This document shows, in pieces, positions 1-9,489 of a DNA stretch of 64,000 nucleotides. Source of the stretch: Bacteroidales bacterium (GTDB lineage Bacteria > Bacteroidota > Bacteroidia > Bacteroidales > UBA932); the NCBI GenBank assembly GCA_017934185.1, contig JAGBJY010000029.1, positions 1 to 64,000 of the forward strand, read 5' to 3'. How positions within the stretch are numbered: position 1 is the stretch's first letter; every line of letters starts with the position of its first letter. The notes beneath the pieces are model-generated. The model was not told the DNA's origin and did not search any database. It saw nothing but the letters and a program-made list of their open reading frames with translations. Both the position numbers and the translations under genes were made by a program.

Positions 1-1170
1 AGTTACATCCAGAAGAAGCACGTCCTTCACATCACCTGCGAGCACACCGCCCTGGATGGAAGCGCCGATGGCAACTACCTCGTCGGGGTTCACGCTCTTG
101 TTGGGTTCTTTGCCGAAGAAGTTCTTCACCAGCTCCTGCACGTAAGGGATACGGGTGCTGCCGCCCACCAGGAGAACCTCATCAATGTCGCTGGCGCTGA
201 TGTGGGCATCGGCAAGGGCCTGGCGGCAAGGGGCGATGCTGCGCTGGAAGAGGGCATCGGAGAGCTGCTCGAACTTGGCGCGGGTAAGGGTCTTCGCGAG
301 GTGCTTGGGCACACCGTCCACCGGCATGATATAAGGGAGGTTAATCTCTGTGGAGGTCTGGCTGGAGAGCTCAATCTTGGCCTTTTCAGCGGCCTCTTTC
401 AGACGCTGGAGCGCCATGGGGTCCTTCTTGAGATCAATGCCGCCATTCTCGGAGGCAAACTCTGCGGCCAGCCAGTCGATGATGACCTGGTCAAAGTCGT
501 CACCGCCCAGATGGGTGTCACCGTTGGTGGAGAGCACCTCGAACACGCCGTCACCCAGTTGGAGGATACTGATATCGAAAGTACCGCCGCCAAGGTCGTA
601 CACAGCCACCTTCATGTCCTTGTCTTTCTTGTCCAGACCGTAAGCCAGGGCGGCTGCGGTGGGCTCATTGATGATACGCTTCACATCCAGGCCAGCAATA
701 CGACCGGCCTCTTTGGTGGCCTGGCGCTGGGAGTCCGAGAAGTAAGCGGGCACGGTAATCACGGCCTCGGTCACTTCCTGACGGAGATATTCCTCGGCGG
801 TCTTTTTCATCTTCTGGAGAATCATGGCCGAAATCTCCTGAGGAGAATAAAGCTTGCCGTTGATATCCACGCGCGGAGTGTTGTTTTCGCCGCGGACCAC
901 TTTGTAAGGCACGCGGTTCACCTCGGTGTTCACCTGATCATAGGTCTCACCCATGAAACGCTTGATGCTGAACACGGTGTTGTTGGGGTTGGTGATAGCC
1001 TGACGCTTGGCCGGGGAGCCGATTTTACGCTCACCGCCTTCGGTGAAAGCCACCACGGAGGGAGTAGTACGCTGCCCCTCGTTGTTAATGATAACGGTGG
1101 GCTGGTTGCCCTCCATTACAGCCACGCAAGAGTTGGTGGTTCCTAAGTCAATACCAATAATCTTTCCCAT
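1..1170 (-). CDS. dnaK: Molecular chaperone DnaK (Hsp70), partial
   Basis: This is the N-terminal part of the cytoplasmic Hsp70 chaperone, which folds client proteins through ATP cycles with DnaJ and GrpE. The start at 1170 gives [15 protein letters not shown], the canonical phosphate-1 motif of the ATPase domain. The frame stays open for 390 codons to the window edge, where it reads [19 protein letters not shown] sequence at the junction of the nucleotide-binding and substrate-binding domains. About 250 residues, the substrate-binding half, therefore lie outside the window. A small hairpin and a TGGCAC motif lie in the upstream gap. Family identity is certain; only the C-terminal part is unseen. 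Confidence 0.98.
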   Translation of the reverse strand, partial: MGKIIGIDLGTTNSCVAVMEGNQPTVIINNEGQRTTPSVVAFTEGGERKIGSPAKRQAITNPNNTVFSIKRFMGETYDQVNTEVNRVPYKVVRGENNTPRVDINGKLYSPQEISAMILQKMKKTAEEYLRQEVTEAVITVPAYFSDSQRQATKEAGRIAGLDVKRIINEPTAAALAYGLDKKDKDMKVAVYDLGGGTFDISILQLGDGVFEVLSTNGDTHLGGDDFDQVIIDWLAAEFASENGGIDLKKDPMALQRLKEAAEKAKIELSSQTSTEINLPYIMPVDGVPKHLAKTLTRAKFEQLSDALFQRSIAPCRQALADAHISASDIDEVLLVGGSTRIPYVQELVKNFFGKEPNKSVNPDEVVAIGASIQGGVLAGDVKDVLLLDVT

Positions 1171-1200
1171 AATATGATTCCTTTTAATAATTTACAAATT

Positions 1201-1225
1201 GGCGCCACCTTTTTGGGGTGACGCC
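1201..1225 (-). other. Hairpin in the dnaK leader
   Basis: Nine-base arms (1201-1209 and 1217-1225) pair with one G-T wobble around a 7-nt loop, 30 nt before the dnaK start. The hairpin is not followed by a T-run in the dnaK direction, so it is a poor intrinsic terminator for the upstream outer-membrane protein gene. It is not a CIRCE operator, because the arms do not match that consensus. A role in the heat-shock leader or as an mRNA-stabilising stem is inference only. Confidence 0.4.
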
Positions 1226-1235
1226 TTGTGAATTA

Positions 1236-1250
1236 TCGAAGATTGTGCCA
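1236..1250 (-). promoter_or_regulatory. Possible -24/-12-like element upstream of dnaK
   Basis: On the minus strand the sequence reads TGGCAC, five bases, then TCGA, 66-80 nt before the dnaK start. The spacing matches sigma-54 promoters (TGGCAC-N5-TTGC), but the -12 part is poor. The lon upstream region carries a similar TGGCAC-N5-TTGA, which is why the site is listed. No TAnnTTTG box was seen for dnaK. Confidence 0.25.
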
Positions 1251-1278
1251 ACGCCGGGGTGGCTGACAAAATGGCAGG

Positions 1279-3009
1279 TCAGAACCGCCATCCCAGCGTT
1301 AACATGGCATCAAACAGCGTAGAACGGGTCATAAAGGTGGGTACTTGCATGCCATCGTCCACATATTTGTCCGTATAATCGCCGTCATAGGCATAGTAGA
1401 AATAAGGGGTGATGTACTCCTTGGGGACAAAGCGGGCACGCAGGGCCCCGTCCAGGAAGAAGGAGCCGAAGGCATAACCCACGCCGATGGAAGCGCTGTG
1501 CTTGGCCTGTGCCATGCGTTCCGAAGCGGTGAGGGGGGTCAGGTTCACCTGCACATTGTTATTGGCATCCACGTAATAGTCGATGAAATTCCGCTGGCCG
1601 GTGGTGATGAGATTGTAGCCCAGGCGGATGGCAAGGGCCGCAGTGGGCTTGATTTCCGCCCCCACGCGCAGCTGATGGCTTACGCCCAGCACATCCTTGA
1701 TGTCCAGATTGGCATCTGACATATAGGCGGGCATGGGGCCATATTCGCCGCTGGTAAGGCCGTACCGCGCACCGCGGTAGTTCACAAACTCATAGTCGGC
1801 GCTAAGCAGTGCAATACTGCCGAAACTGTAGGCGGCCCCCACATTGAAGCGGAAAGGCAGGGTAAGGGTGTACTCCCACTGGTCTTCCGGAGAACTGTAC
1901 GCAGGGATGGATTTTCCGCTCAGGCTCACCTCGCCGTTAAAGGCGTTGCGCGCGAAAAGGCTCATCAAGGTAGGCGTCTGGATGGCAGCGCCCAGACGCA
2001 GACCCGCCACGGGACGCCACAGGACACCGGCCTTGAAGAAAATGCCGGAGCCGCGCAGCTTGTAATTCCGTTTCATGCGCAGGGACTGGTAGCGGGCCAC
2101 GGTACCGCCTTCGTATTCGATAGGCGGGAACTCGTCCACATTGTCCGGACGCTCCTGCCAATACTCGGACATGCCGTAATTGAGCAACGTAACGCCCAGG
2201 TTGGCACCCACATAGAATTTATCGGAATAATTGGCGGCAAAAGAGAACACCATATCATACTTGGAACCGGTGGTCTGCTCCCCGTAGGTCTGATAGAGGG
2301 GGGCCGGGACCCAGCGGTCCACAACGCCGCCGCTCTCCGAACGGGTTTCCGTAACGGCCTGATACAGGCCCTCATAACCGGGAATGCCGTTAAACAGGCC
2401 GCTGAGGTACCCCACGCGGTCCACCCATTCGGCCCGGCGCGTAGGATCCGTTTCATCAAACCAGGATGCATTGGAAAGCACATCGGCAGAATACCCCTCG
2501 GCCGATGATGCCAGGGCCGCGGCGTAGGAGGTGAGGGAATTCAGCCCCCCGGCATTGAAACGGTTGGAGAAATTATTGGTGGCATTGAGCGCAAAACCAC
2601 CGCCGAAGCGTTTCCAGCCGCTCCTGCGGCCGTTGTCCCGGTTCAGGGTAAAGGCCAGATTGGGCAGGGACATGCGGGCATAGGTAGAATTCACCTGGTC
2701 TCCGAAACCGCGCGGCGTAAGGGTGCCCGTTTCGAAGTTCTCAAAGAAATTGCCGTTGGCGCCGGCCACGGAAAGCGTAAGCCCGGGGGTAACGGTAAAC
2801 TGCGAGAACGAGGACACCGCAATGCCGGCCGGATTGATGGTGAAAGAGCCGGGGTCGCCGCCGATAGCCGTCATGGCATTGCCCATGGCAACGCTGCGGG
2901 CCGTTCCGCCATATTGATTCTCGGAGAAGAGGAGCGCCTCATCCCAGGATTGGGCGGCAGCAGCAAGACAAAGCGTTGCGCCTGCCCAAAAAGCTATGAA
3001 CTTTTTCAT
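1279..3009 (-). CDS. OmpP1/FadL-family-like outer membrane beta-barrel protein
   Basis: This 576-residue protein starts with a signal peptide (MKKFIAFWAGATLCLAAAAQ) and continues with SENQYGGTARSVAMGNAMTA and DPGSFTINPAGIA. The latter pair resembles the plug/N-terminal region of Bacteroidota OmpP1/FadL/TodX-type proteins. Alternating hydrophobic and polar strands and a C-terminal aromatic residue (LTLGWRF) fit an outer-membrane barrel. FadL relatives take up hydrophobic compounds, but no substrate can be assigned here. It lies 108 nt upstream of dnaK and just downstream of a lipoprotein gene on the same strand (gap 18 nt), so it is probably cotranscribed with that lipoprotein. Confidence 0.8.
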   Translation of the reverse strand: MKKFIAFWAGATLCLAAAAQSWDEALLFSENQYGGTARSVAMGNAMTAIGGDPGSFTINPAGIAVSSFSQFTVTPGLTLSVAGANGNFFENFETGTLTPRGFGDQVNSTYARMSLPNLAFTLNRDNGRRSGWKRFGGGFALNATNNFSNRFNAGGLNSLTSYAAALASSAEGYSADVLSNASWFDETDPTRRAEWVDRVGYLSGLFNGIPGYEGLYQAVTETRSESGGVVDRWVPAPLYQTYGEQTTGSKYDMVFSFAANYSDKFYVGANLGVTLLNYGMSEYWQERPDNVDEFPPIEYEGGTVARYQSLRMKRNYKLRGSGIFFKAGVLWRPVAGLRLGAAIQTPTLMSLFARNAFNGEVSLSGKSIPAYSSPEDQWEYTLTLPFRFNVGAAYSFGSIALLSADYEFVNYRGARYGLTSGEYGPMPAYMSDANLDIKDVLGVSHQLRVGAEIKPTAALAIRLGYNLITTGQRNFIDYYVDANNNVQVNLTPLTASERMAQAKHSASIGVGYAFGSFFLDGALRARFVPKEYITPYFYYAYDGDYTDKYVDDGMQVPTFMTRSTLFDAMLTLGWRF

Positions 3010-3027
3010 GATAAGAGCCGATAAGGA

Positions 3028-4125
3028 TTAATGCCTGCCGGAGGAACGGGAGCCACCGGAAGAACCGCCCGAAGAACGGGAGGAGCTGCCGCCGGAGTAA
3101 CCACCGCCGCCGGAGTAACCGCCGGAGGAGCGGCTGCTGCCGGAATAGCCGCCGGAGGAAGAACGATAACTACCTGAGGAACTGGAACTTCCGGAAGAAC
3201 GGTAGCTGCCCGAACTGCTGCTGGAAGAGCGCACGCCGCTTCCGGAAGAAGAGCGGGAAGAGCTGCCGGAGGAGCGGTAGGTGCTGCCGGAGCGGCTGCT
3301 GGAAGAGGAAGCGCTGCGGCTGGAAGACACGGAAGAGGAGCGCGAAGAGGCCGGACGGCTCACCGCAGAAGAACGCGAGGCCGACGTGGCACGGGAGACC
3401 GCCGTAGTGCGGCTGGCGCTTCTGGCAGCGGAACCGCTTCTGACAACGGAGCTGCTCCTGCCCGCCGAACGAAGGCCGGAGGAACTCACCCCCGCCCGAT
3501 TGGCCTGCAAGGCAGAAGAAGAAGCGCTGCGGGTGGCCTTTGAGCGCGATACGCCGGAAGAGCGGGCTGCACCGCCACGGGCACCGAAACTGGAATTGCG
3601 CACGCCGGGACGGTCGGCCACAAAGCCTCCCCCGTGATGATAATAAGGTCCGCCGTTCCAGAAGACAACGCGCAGTCCGGGGCCATAGCCAAAACGGTAC
3701 CAGGGATCGTAATACCAGGGATCATAGTACCAGGAATTGTAATACCAGGGGCTGTATCCGTAGTAATGCCAGGGCCGGTGCCAATAGTAATAATCGTAAT
3801 ACCAAGGGTCGTAGTAACGCCAGGAATAGTCGTACACCCAGGCAGGAGTATTGTCCACCACGAAGATACTGCTCTCGCTTGAAAACTTGAGCTTGGTGCC
3901 GGCTGGTACCACCAGCGTGTCACCGTTACTGAGAATGTATGCCGGGGATTGCTGGGTATCGGCCAGAAGATTATCCACTTCATCGTTGGAAGCATAGACA
4001 GGCGCAGGAACGGCAGGACGGGTGTAGATGCCGTCGTCGTAGCTCTGCGTCTGGAGGCGGCCCGCTGAAGAGCAGGAAAGGGCGGCCAGGATGGCTGCGG
4101 CGTATGCCATAAATCTCTTTTTCAT
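3028..4125 (-). CDS. Low-complexity aromatic and Ser/Arg-rich putative lipoprotein
   Basis: I chose the ATG at 4125 (365 aa) rather than the longer frame from 4230, because it opens a lipoprotein signal ([20 protein letters not shown]) and has a GGAGG sequence a few bases upstream. After a short globular part come a Tyr/Trp/Pro/Asp-rich block at roughly residues 95-155 (repeated YYDPWYY-like units) and then a tail of about 180 residues made almost only of Ser, Arg, Gly, Ala and Tyr. The tail is intrinsically disordered and strongly basic, suggesting binding to an anionic surface polymer or to the cell wall; that is inference. No named family is recognised. It shares a strand with the FadL-like gene 18 nt downstream. 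Confidence 0.75.
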   Translation of the reverse strand: MKKRFMAYAAAILAALSCSSAGRLQTQSYDDGIYTRPAVPAPVYASNDEVDNLLADTQQSPAYILSNGDTLVVPAGTKLKFSSESSIFVVDNTPAWVYDYSWRYYDPWYYDYYYWHRPWHYYGYSPWYYNSWYYDPWYYDPWYRFGYGPGLRVVFWNGGPYYHHGGGFVADRPGVRNSSFGARGGAARSSGVSRSKATRSASSSALQANRAGVSSSGLRSAGRSSSVVRSGSAARSASRTTAVSRATSASRSSAVSRPASSRSSSVSSSRSASSSSSRSGSTYRSSGSSSRSSSGSGVRSSSSSSGSYRSSGSSSSSGSYRSSSGGYSGSSRSSGGYSGGGGYSGGSSSRSSGGSSGGSRSSGRH

Positions 4126-4158
4126 AGTCAGAACCTCCATAATTTGCATAAAAATAAG

Positions 4159-4166
4159 TATCTTTG
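4159..4166 (+). promoter_or_regulatory. Candidate -7 box for proS
   Basis: TATCTTTG matches the Bacteroidota -7 consensus TAnnTTTG and lies about 100 nt before proS. No TTTG is found at the usual 18-20 bp upstream distance, so the assignment is tentative. Confidence 0.4.
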
Positions 4167-4267
4167 TGCCGGATTTTCCGGCCTTGGGAAGAATACTTGC
4201 AATTTTTGTACCTTCCTTTTCGGAGAGCAATTATAAGCACAAAAACAATAAAAAACAAATAAAGATT

Positions 4268-5746
4268 ATGGCAAAAGAGGTAACCAAACGCTCAGAGAAC
4301 TACTCGCAGTGGTATAACGACCTCGTAGTCAAGGCCGATTTGGCCGAGCAGTCTGCCGTGCGCGGCTGCATGGTCATCAAGCCCTACGGCTACGCTATCT
4401 GGGAAAAGATGCAGGGCATCCTGGACGGGATGTTCAAGGAAACCGGCGTCAAGAACGCTTACTTCCCGCTTTTCATCCCCAAGAGTTTCTTCAGCCGGGA
4501 GGCCGAACATGTGGCCGGTTTCGCCAAGGAATGCGCCGTGGTTACCCACCATCGGCTCATGAACGCCCCCGACGGAAACGGCATCGTGGTGGACCCGGAG
4601 GCCAAATTGGAGGAAGAGCTCATCGTGCGTCCCACCTCGGAGACCATTATCTGGAACACCTATAAGAATTGGGTGCACAGCTGGCGGGACCTGCCCATCC
4701 TGTGCAACCAGTGGTGCAACGTGGTGCGCTGGGAAATGCGAACCCGGCTGTTCCTGCGCACCGCCGAATTCCTCTGGCAGGAAGGCCACACCGCCCATGC
4801 CACCGCTCAGGAGGCCGAGGCCCGCAAGGAGCAGATGGTGAAGGTGTATGCCAAATTCGCCCGTGAGGTGATGGCCCTGCCCGTGGTGGTGGGCCACAAG
4901 AGCCCCGGCGAGCGTTTTGCCGGCGCCCTGGACACCATGACCATCGAGGCCCTTATGCAGGATGGAAAGGCCCTGCAGGCCGGCACCTCCCACTTCCTGG
5001 GCCAGAACTTTGCCAAGAGCTTCGACGTCACCTTCACCAATGCCGAAGGCAAGCAGGATTACGTTTGGGCCACCTCCTGGGGCGTAAGCACCCGCCTGAT
5101 GGGGGCTCTTATCATGGCCCACGGCGATGACAACGGCCTGGTGCTGCCGCCCGCCCTGGCCCCTATCCAGGTGGTGATGGTGCCCATTTACAAGAGCGAA
5201 GAGGAGCGCAGTGCCGTGCTGGACAAGATGTACGAGCTAAAGAAAGCGCTGGATGCCAAGGGACATACTGTCGAAATTGACGACCGTGACACCCTGCGCC
5301 CCGGTTTCAAGTTTGCCGAATGGGAGCTCAAGGGCGTTCCCGTGCGCCTGGCCATGGGTCCGAGGGACCTCCAGAACGGCACCGTGGAGGTAGCCCGCCG
5401 CGACACCCTGGAGAAGATATCCGAGCCGCTGGAAGGCCTGGAAGACCGCATCATCGGCCTTTTGGAGGACATTCAGCAGAATATTTACAACAAAGCCCTC
5501 GCTTTCCGCGACGCTTCCATCCGCAAGGTAGACAGCTGGGAGGAATTCAAGGAAGAAATTGAGAAGGGCGGCTTCCTGCTTTGCCACTGGGACGGCACCG
5601 CCGAGACAGAGGCCAAGATTCAGGAAGAGACCAAAGCTACCATCCGCTGCATCCCCGTGGACAGCGCCGTTTGCATGGAAGAAGGCAAGTGCATCTACAC
5701 CGGAAAGCCTTCTCACCAAAGAGTTTTATTTGCAAGAAGTTACTGA
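4268..5746 (+). CDS. proS: Prolyl-tRNA synthetase, archaeal/eukaryotic type
   Basis: This class II aminoacyl-tRNA synthetase charges tRNA-Pro in the cytoplasm. The 492-aa product starts [20 protein letters not shown] and has the short-form architecture (catalytic core, anticodon-binding domain, C-terminal zinc-like domain) of the archaeal/eukaryotic type found in Bacteroidota, without the large editing insertion of E. coli Pro[17 protein letters not shown] is class II motif 2-like, and the C-terminal [20 protein letters not shown] region is typical. The ATG at 4268 matches the family start; the frame is open further upstream but that part is non-homologous. Only 2 nt separate it from the next gene, so the two are probably cotranscribed. 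Confidence 0.97.
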   Translation: MAKEVTKRSENYSQWYNDLVVKADLAEQSAVRGCMVIKPYGYAIWEKMQGILDGMFKETGVKNAYFPLFIPKSFFSREAEHVAGFAKECAVVTHHRLMNAPDGNGIVVDPEAKLEEELIVRPTSETIIWNTYKNWVHSWRDLPILCNQWCNVVRWEMRTRLFLRTAEFLWQEGHTAHATAQEAEARKEQMVKVYAKFAREVMALPVVVGHKSPGERFAGALDTMTIEALMQDGKALQAGTSHFLGQNFAKSFDVTFTNAEGKQDYVWATSWGVSTRLMGALIMAHGDDNGLVLPPALAPIQVVMVPIYKSEEERSAVLDKMYELKKALDAKGHTVEIDDRDTLRPGFKFAEWELKGVPVRLAMGPRDLQNGTVEVARRDTLEKISEPLEGLEDRIIGLLEDIQQNIYNKALAFRDASIRKVDSWEEFKEEIEKGGFLLCHWDGTAETEAKIQEETKATIRCIPVDSAVCMEEGKCIYTGKPSHQRVLFARSY

Positions 5747-5748
5747 TT

Positions 5749-6813
5749 ATGAAGAAATTGTTCTTTACCCTGGCGCTGTTTGCCTCCGTAATGGCATCGG
5801 CCCAGAATACCCAGGAGGCGGCAGCCGCGGCTGCCGCGGCCCTCAGCGAGGCCGATGACGTTCCCGTAAAAGTAGAAACGCCCAAGTACTGGACCAGCAC
5901 CCTCCTGACCAATATCAATTTTGGCCAGACCTACCTGAGCCAGTGGGCTGCCGGCGGTTACAACAATGTATCGCTGGCCGGAAACATTGACTTTACCAAT
6001 AAGTTCGAAAAGGACAAGCTGCTGGGGGTGAACCGCCTGCAGCTGGACTACGGCTTCCTGTACAGCGCCGACAAACCCATCCTCCAGAAGAACAAGGACC
6101 GCATTTATTTTGAGTCCAAATGGGGTTACGAGACGCCGGTGAAGCACCTCAAGTATTCGGCCAGTTTTGATTTTAAAACACAGTTTGGCAACAACTATGA
6201 TTACAAGACGCCCGCTACGGTAACTGACGCCGAAGGGAATGTCATCGAGCCCACCACCGCAGAATGGAAAACCGCCCGCGTACTCAAGGCAGGGCTGTTC
6301 TCCCCCGCCTACATTAATCTGGGCGTTGGTGTGCTCTGGACACCGGCCCCCTGGTTCTCCCTCAACATTGCACCCCTCTCCGGCGGCGCCGTCATTGTGG
6401 GAATCCCGGAACTGCGCTACACTTATGGTATGGAGCTGAAGGAGAACAACAGCGACGATGCCCGCAAAGCCGCTTATGCCGCCGGCGACTATGACCTTTT
6501 CAAGGCTGTCCGTATGGAATTCGGTGCGCAAATCAAGGCCGATGCCTCCTGGGTCATCAATGACAGTTTCTCCTACTCCACCCAGTTTACCGCCTTCTAC
6601 AACTACCTTACCCCTAAGACGGAACCCCGCATTACCTGGGACAACAAGGTGTTCTGGAAACTGCGCAAGTTCTTTGCCCTCACCGTCGGGACCAACCTCA
6701 TTTACGATCCCATGGTAACCCTCACCCGCAAGGACGGAACCTCCGGGAAGGGCGTCCAGTTCAAGGAATTCCTGGAGTTCGGCTTCACCTACACCATCTC
6801 CAAGAATCATTAG
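5749..6813 (+). CDS. DUF3078 domain-containing secreted or outer membrane protein
   Basis: The 354-residue protein starts with a signal peptide (MKKLFFTLALFASVMASAQ), then an Ala-rich stretch, then the characteristic WTSTLLTNINFGQTYLSQWA-like opening of Bacteroidota DUF3078 proteins. Predicted beta strands alternate throughout, fitting an outer-membrane or periplasmic barrel-like protein; the function is unknown. The start lies 2 nt after the proS stop, and tilS follows after 4 nt, so it sits inside a tightly packed plus-strand run. The frame is open further 5' inside proS, but only this ATG yields a signal peptide. Confidence 0.85.
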   Translation: MKKLFFTLALFASVMASAQNTQEAAAAAAAALSEADDVPVKVETPKYWTSTLLTNINFGQTYLSQWAAGGYNNVSLAGNIDFTNKFEKDKLLGVNRLQLDYGFLYSADKPILQKNKDRIYFESKWGYETPVKHLKYSASFDFKTQFGNNYDYKTPATVTDAEGNVIEPTTAEWKTARVLKAGLFSPAYINLGVGVLWTPAPWFSLNIAPLSGGAVIVGIPELRYTYGMELKENNSDDARKAAYAAGDYDLFKAVRMEFGAQIKADASWVINDSFSYSTQFTAFYNYLTPKTEPRITWDNKVFWKLRKFFALTVGTNLIYDPMVTLTRKDGTSGKGVQFKEFLEFGFTYTISKNH

Positions 6814-6817
6814 GCCG

Positions 6818-7933
6818 ATGCTGCTTCTTGCCGTCAGCGGAGGGGTGGATTCCATGACCCTCGCAGAAAAGGTCCGCCTGGAAGGCGGGCCTTTCGCGAT
6901 GGCACACTGCAACTTCGGCCTGCGGGGCGCTGAGAGCGACGCCGATGAGGCGCTGGTGCGCGGCTGGGCCGCCTCCCACGGGGTAGTCTGCCACGTAAAG
7001 CGCTTCAACACCCGCGACTATGCCCGGGAACGCCACATCAGCATAGAAATGGCAGCCCGGGAGCTGCGTTACCGCTGGTTCGGAGCGCTTTGCACGGAAT
7101 TCGGATACGCCGGTGTGGCCGTGGCCCACAACGCCAACGACAACGCGGAGACGCTGATTCTGAATTTGTTACGAGGCACAGGACTTCGCGGCCTCACCGG
7201 CATGAGAGCCTCCGGCGTGCTGCCGGTAAGGCAGTATGCCCACATCCCGCTGTACCGGCCGCTGCTGGGCATGACCCGGGAAGAGATTCTGGCCTTTGCG
7301 CGGGAACACGCAGTCCCCTGGCGCGAAGACGCCACCAACGCATCCTGCGAGTACAAGCGCAACAAAATCCGCAACCTTGTTTTTCCCGTTTTTGCCGAAA
7401 TCAATCCCTCCTTTGTCCGGGTGCTGAACCGGGACATGGAGCGCATTGCCACTGAATTGGCATGCGAGCACAAAAATGGCCTCCCTGGTGCTCGGCCAGA
7501 GGGTTCCGAGCACATTTTGACCCCTGCGGGTGCTCGGAAGCACGAAAATGGAGGGTCCGAGCACAAAATGGGCCTCTCTGGTGCTCAGACTGCGGAAGTC
7601 ACTATAACCGAGGAGCCGTGGGACGGGAGCCAGGGCGTGAAGCAGCCCGCCGGCATGCTCATCCTGGATGCCGACAAAACCGGCGAATACGCAGAAGGCT
7701 TTTGGGAGAGCGGCGACTGGATTCGGCCGCTGGGCGCGCCCGGCCGCAAGAAGTTGCAGGACTGGTTCACGGACCACCACATCCCCGCCGGGGAGAAGCC
7801 CCTGATTCCGCTGCTGAAATCGGCCCAGGACCCGCACCACGTGCTGGCGGTGGTGGGCCACTGCATCGACAACAGCGTGCGCGTGACGCCCGCCACCCGG
7901 TGCATCCTTCGCATTTCCGTGAAAAATGTGTAA
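6818..7933 (+). CDS. tilS: tRNA(Ile)-lysidine synthase TilS with palindromic insertion
   Basis: TilS attaches lysine to C34 of tRNA-Ile2 using ATP, which converts CAU decoding from AUG to AUA. The PP-loop motif SGGVDS is at residues 7-12, and downstream core motifs (AHCNFGLRG, AHNANDNAETLILNLLRGTG, REDATNASCEYKRNKIRN) are intact. The product (371 aa) starts almost directly on the PP-loop strand, so the usual short N-terminal helix is missing or a non-canonical start is used. Residues about 216-257 are a low-complexity, repeated peptide (CEHKNGLPGAR, SEHILTPAGAR, SEHKMGLSGAQ) encoded by a palindromic DNA array. It sits between the catalytic domain and a C-terminal region that resembles the TilS C-domain. 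The insertion keeps the frame. Confidence 0.93.
   Translation: MLLLAVSGGVDSMTLAEKVRLEGGPFAMAHCNFGLRGAESDADEALVRGWAASHGVVCHVKRFNTRDYARERHISIEMAARELRYRWFGALCTEFGYAGVAVAHNANDNAETLILNLLRGTGLRGLTGMRASGVLPVRQYAHIPLYRPLLGMTREEILAFAREHAVPWREDATNASCEYKRNKIRNLVFPVFAEINPSFVRVLNRDMERIATELACEHKNGLPGARPEGSEHILTPAGARKHENGGSEHKMGLSGAQTAEVTITEEPWDGSQGVKQPAGMLILDADKTGEYAEGFWESGDWIRPLGAPGRKKLQDWFTDHHIPAGEKPLIPLLKSAQDPHHVLAVVGHCIDNSVRVTPATRCILRISVKNV
7465..7586. repeat. Family D palindromic array (three units) inside tilS
   Basis: Three hairpin units have the form GAGCAC, a 16-nt spacer, GTGCTC, at 7466-7493, 7508-7535 and 7559-7586. Flanking C/G bases extend several arms to 7-8 bp (for example CCGAGCAC/GTGCTCGG in unit 2). 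Spacers 1 and 3 are near-identical (aaaatgg-cct-c-ctg). A degenerate half-unit (aagcacgaaaatgg) lies between units 2 and 3. The whole array is read through in frame by tilS. No other copy was seen in the window. Confidence 0.85.
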
Positions 7934-7938
7934 ATTTG
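7931..7938 (+). promoter_or_regulatory. Candidate -7 box for gpmI
   Basis: TAAATTTG fits TAnnTTTG and overlaps the tilS stop codon, 29 nt before the gpmI start. No good TTTG lies at the standard distance upstream, inside tilS. Confidence 0.45.
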
Positions 7939-7967
7939 CAGGATTTAGCATTTAACGATAACAAGAT

Positions 7968-9488
7968 ATGAACCGTAAAGTATTACTGATGATTTTGGAC
8001 GGCTGGGGTGAAGGCCGCCACGACTATTCCAACGCTATCTGGACCAAAGGAACGCCCAATATTGACGCCCTGCGCGAGCGTTATCCTCACAGTTCCCTGC
8101 AGGCCTGCGGAGAGTATGTAGGCCTTCCGGACGGTCAGATGGGCAACTCCGAGGTAGGTCACATGAATCTGGGAGCCGGCCGCGTAGTGTATCAGGACCT
8201 GGTGAAGATTAACATGGCCTGCCGCGACCACAAGCTCCTGGAAAACAAGGAGATAAAGGCCGCCTACGACTACGTGAAGCGCAGTGGCAAGAAACTGCAC
8301 CTGATGGGCCTTACCTCCCACGGTGGTGTGCACAGTTCCCTGGACCACGTGTACGAATTCCTCCGCGTTGCCAAGGAAGAAGGCCTGGAGAAAGTGTACG
8401 TGCACGCTTTCATGGATGGCCGTGATACGGACCCCCGCAGCGGACTGGGCTTCGTGAAAGAGCTGGAAGAGAAGATGGCCGAAACCACCGGCAAGGTGGC
8501 TTCCGTCTGCGGCCGCTTCTACGCCATGGACCGCGACAAGCGCTGGGCCCGCGTGAAAGAGGCCTACGACCTTCTGGTGGAAGGCAAGGGTGCCGCATTC
8601 GAGAGCGCCCTCTCTGGCATTCAGGCCAGTTATGACGCCGATGTCACCGATGAGTTCATCAAGCCTATCGTGGTCACGGAAAACGGCAAGCCCGTTGCCA
8701 CCATCGAGGAAGGCGACGCCATTATCTTCTACAACTTCCGCAACGACCGCGCCCGTGAGCTCACTTCCGTCCTCACCCAGAAGGATATGCCGGAAGAAGG
8801 CATGCACACCCTTCCGCTTTATTACTGCTGCCTCACTCCCTACGACGCTTCCTTTACCGGCGTGCACATCCTCTTTGACAAGGAACTGGTCCAGGACACC
8901 CTGGGCGAAACCGTGTCCAAAGCCGGCAAACGCCAGCTCCGCATTGCCGAAACAGAGAAATACGCCCACGTCACCTTCTTCTTCAACGGCGGCCGTGAGA
9001 CGGTGTTCGAGAATGAAGACCGCATCCTGGTGAACTCCCCCAAGGTGCCCACCTACGACCTTCTGCCGCAGATGAGCGCCCCCGAGGTGGCCGAAAAACT
9101 CATTGCCAAAATCCGCACCGGCGAGGAGGACATGATTATCCTCAACTTCGCCAACGGCGACATGGTGGGTCACACCGGCGTTTACAACTCCATCACCCAG
9201 GCCGTCACCTGCATTGACAACTTGGTGGGCAAGGTGGTAAGCGAAGCCATCGAACAGGATTATGTGGTGCTCCTCACCGCCGACCACGGCAACGCCGACT
9301 TTGCCGTCAATGCCGATGGCACTCCCAACACCGCCCACTCCCTGAACACCGTTCAGTTTGTGGTAATCAATGCCGGCGACGAGGTAAGCTCCGTCAAGGA
9401 CGGTGCCCTGTGCAACGTAGCCCCCACCATCTTGAAACTCATGGGCATTGCCCAACCCGCTGCCATGACGGCGGAACCGCTGATATAA
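7968..9488 (+). CDS. gpmI: 2,3-bisphosphoglycerate-independent phosphoglycerate mutase
   Basis: This glycolytic enzyme interconverts 3- and 2-phosphoglycerate using two Mn ions and a phosphoserine intermediate. The 506-aa length is normal. The N-terminal [11 protein letters not shown] supplies the first metal-binding Asp, and [20 protein letters not shown] contains the catalytic Ser (MGNSEVGH). [25 protein letters not shown] and the C-terminal [10 protein letters not shown] with THSLN-like residues complete the alkaline-phosphatase-superfamily metal sites. It starts about 35 nt after tilS, and lpxD follows after one base. Confidence 0.98.
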   Translation: MNRKVLLMILDGWGEGRHDYSNAIWTKGTPNIDALRERYPHSSLQACGEYVGLPDGQMGNSEVGHMNLGAGRVVYQDLVKINMACRDHKLLENKEIKAAYDYVKRSGKKLHLMGLTSHGGVHSSLDHVYEFLRVAKEEGLEKVYVHAFMDGRDTDPRSGLGFVKELEEKMAETTGKVASVCGRFYAMDRDKRWARVKEAYDLLVEGKGAAFESALSGIQASYDADVTDEFIKPIVVTENGKPVATIEEGDAIIFYNFRNDRARELTSVLTQKDMPEEGMHTLPLYYCCLTPYDASFTGVHILFDKELVQDTLGETVSKAGKRQLRIAETEKYAHVTFFFNGGRETVFENEDRILVNSPKVPTYDLLPQMSAPEVAEKLIAKIRTGEEDMIILNFANGDMVGHTGVYNSITQAVTCIDNLVGKVVSEAIEQDYVVLLTADHGNADFAVNADGTPNTAHSLNTVQFVVINAGDEVSSVKDGALCNVAPTILKLMGIAQPAAMTAEPLI

Positions 9489-9489
9489 T

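Noticed and set aside
202..1146. Plus-strand open frame opposite dnaK
   Set aside because: dnaK on the minus strand is certain and its start and motifs fit; the antisense frame is a compositional shadow.
1201..1225. CIRCE operator upstream of dnaK
   Set aside because: The arms do not match TTAGCACTC/GAGTGCTAA and the spacing is different.
4091..4267. N-terminal extension of proS
   Set aside because: The extra residues overlap the lipoprotein leader and promoter region on the other strand and have no counterpart in ProS, which normally starts MAKE-like.
7465..7586. CRISPR-like array in tilS
   Set aside because: Units are short palindromes with near-identical 16-nt spacers and are translated in frame. 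Spacer lengths and diversity do not fit CRISPR, and no cas gene is near.
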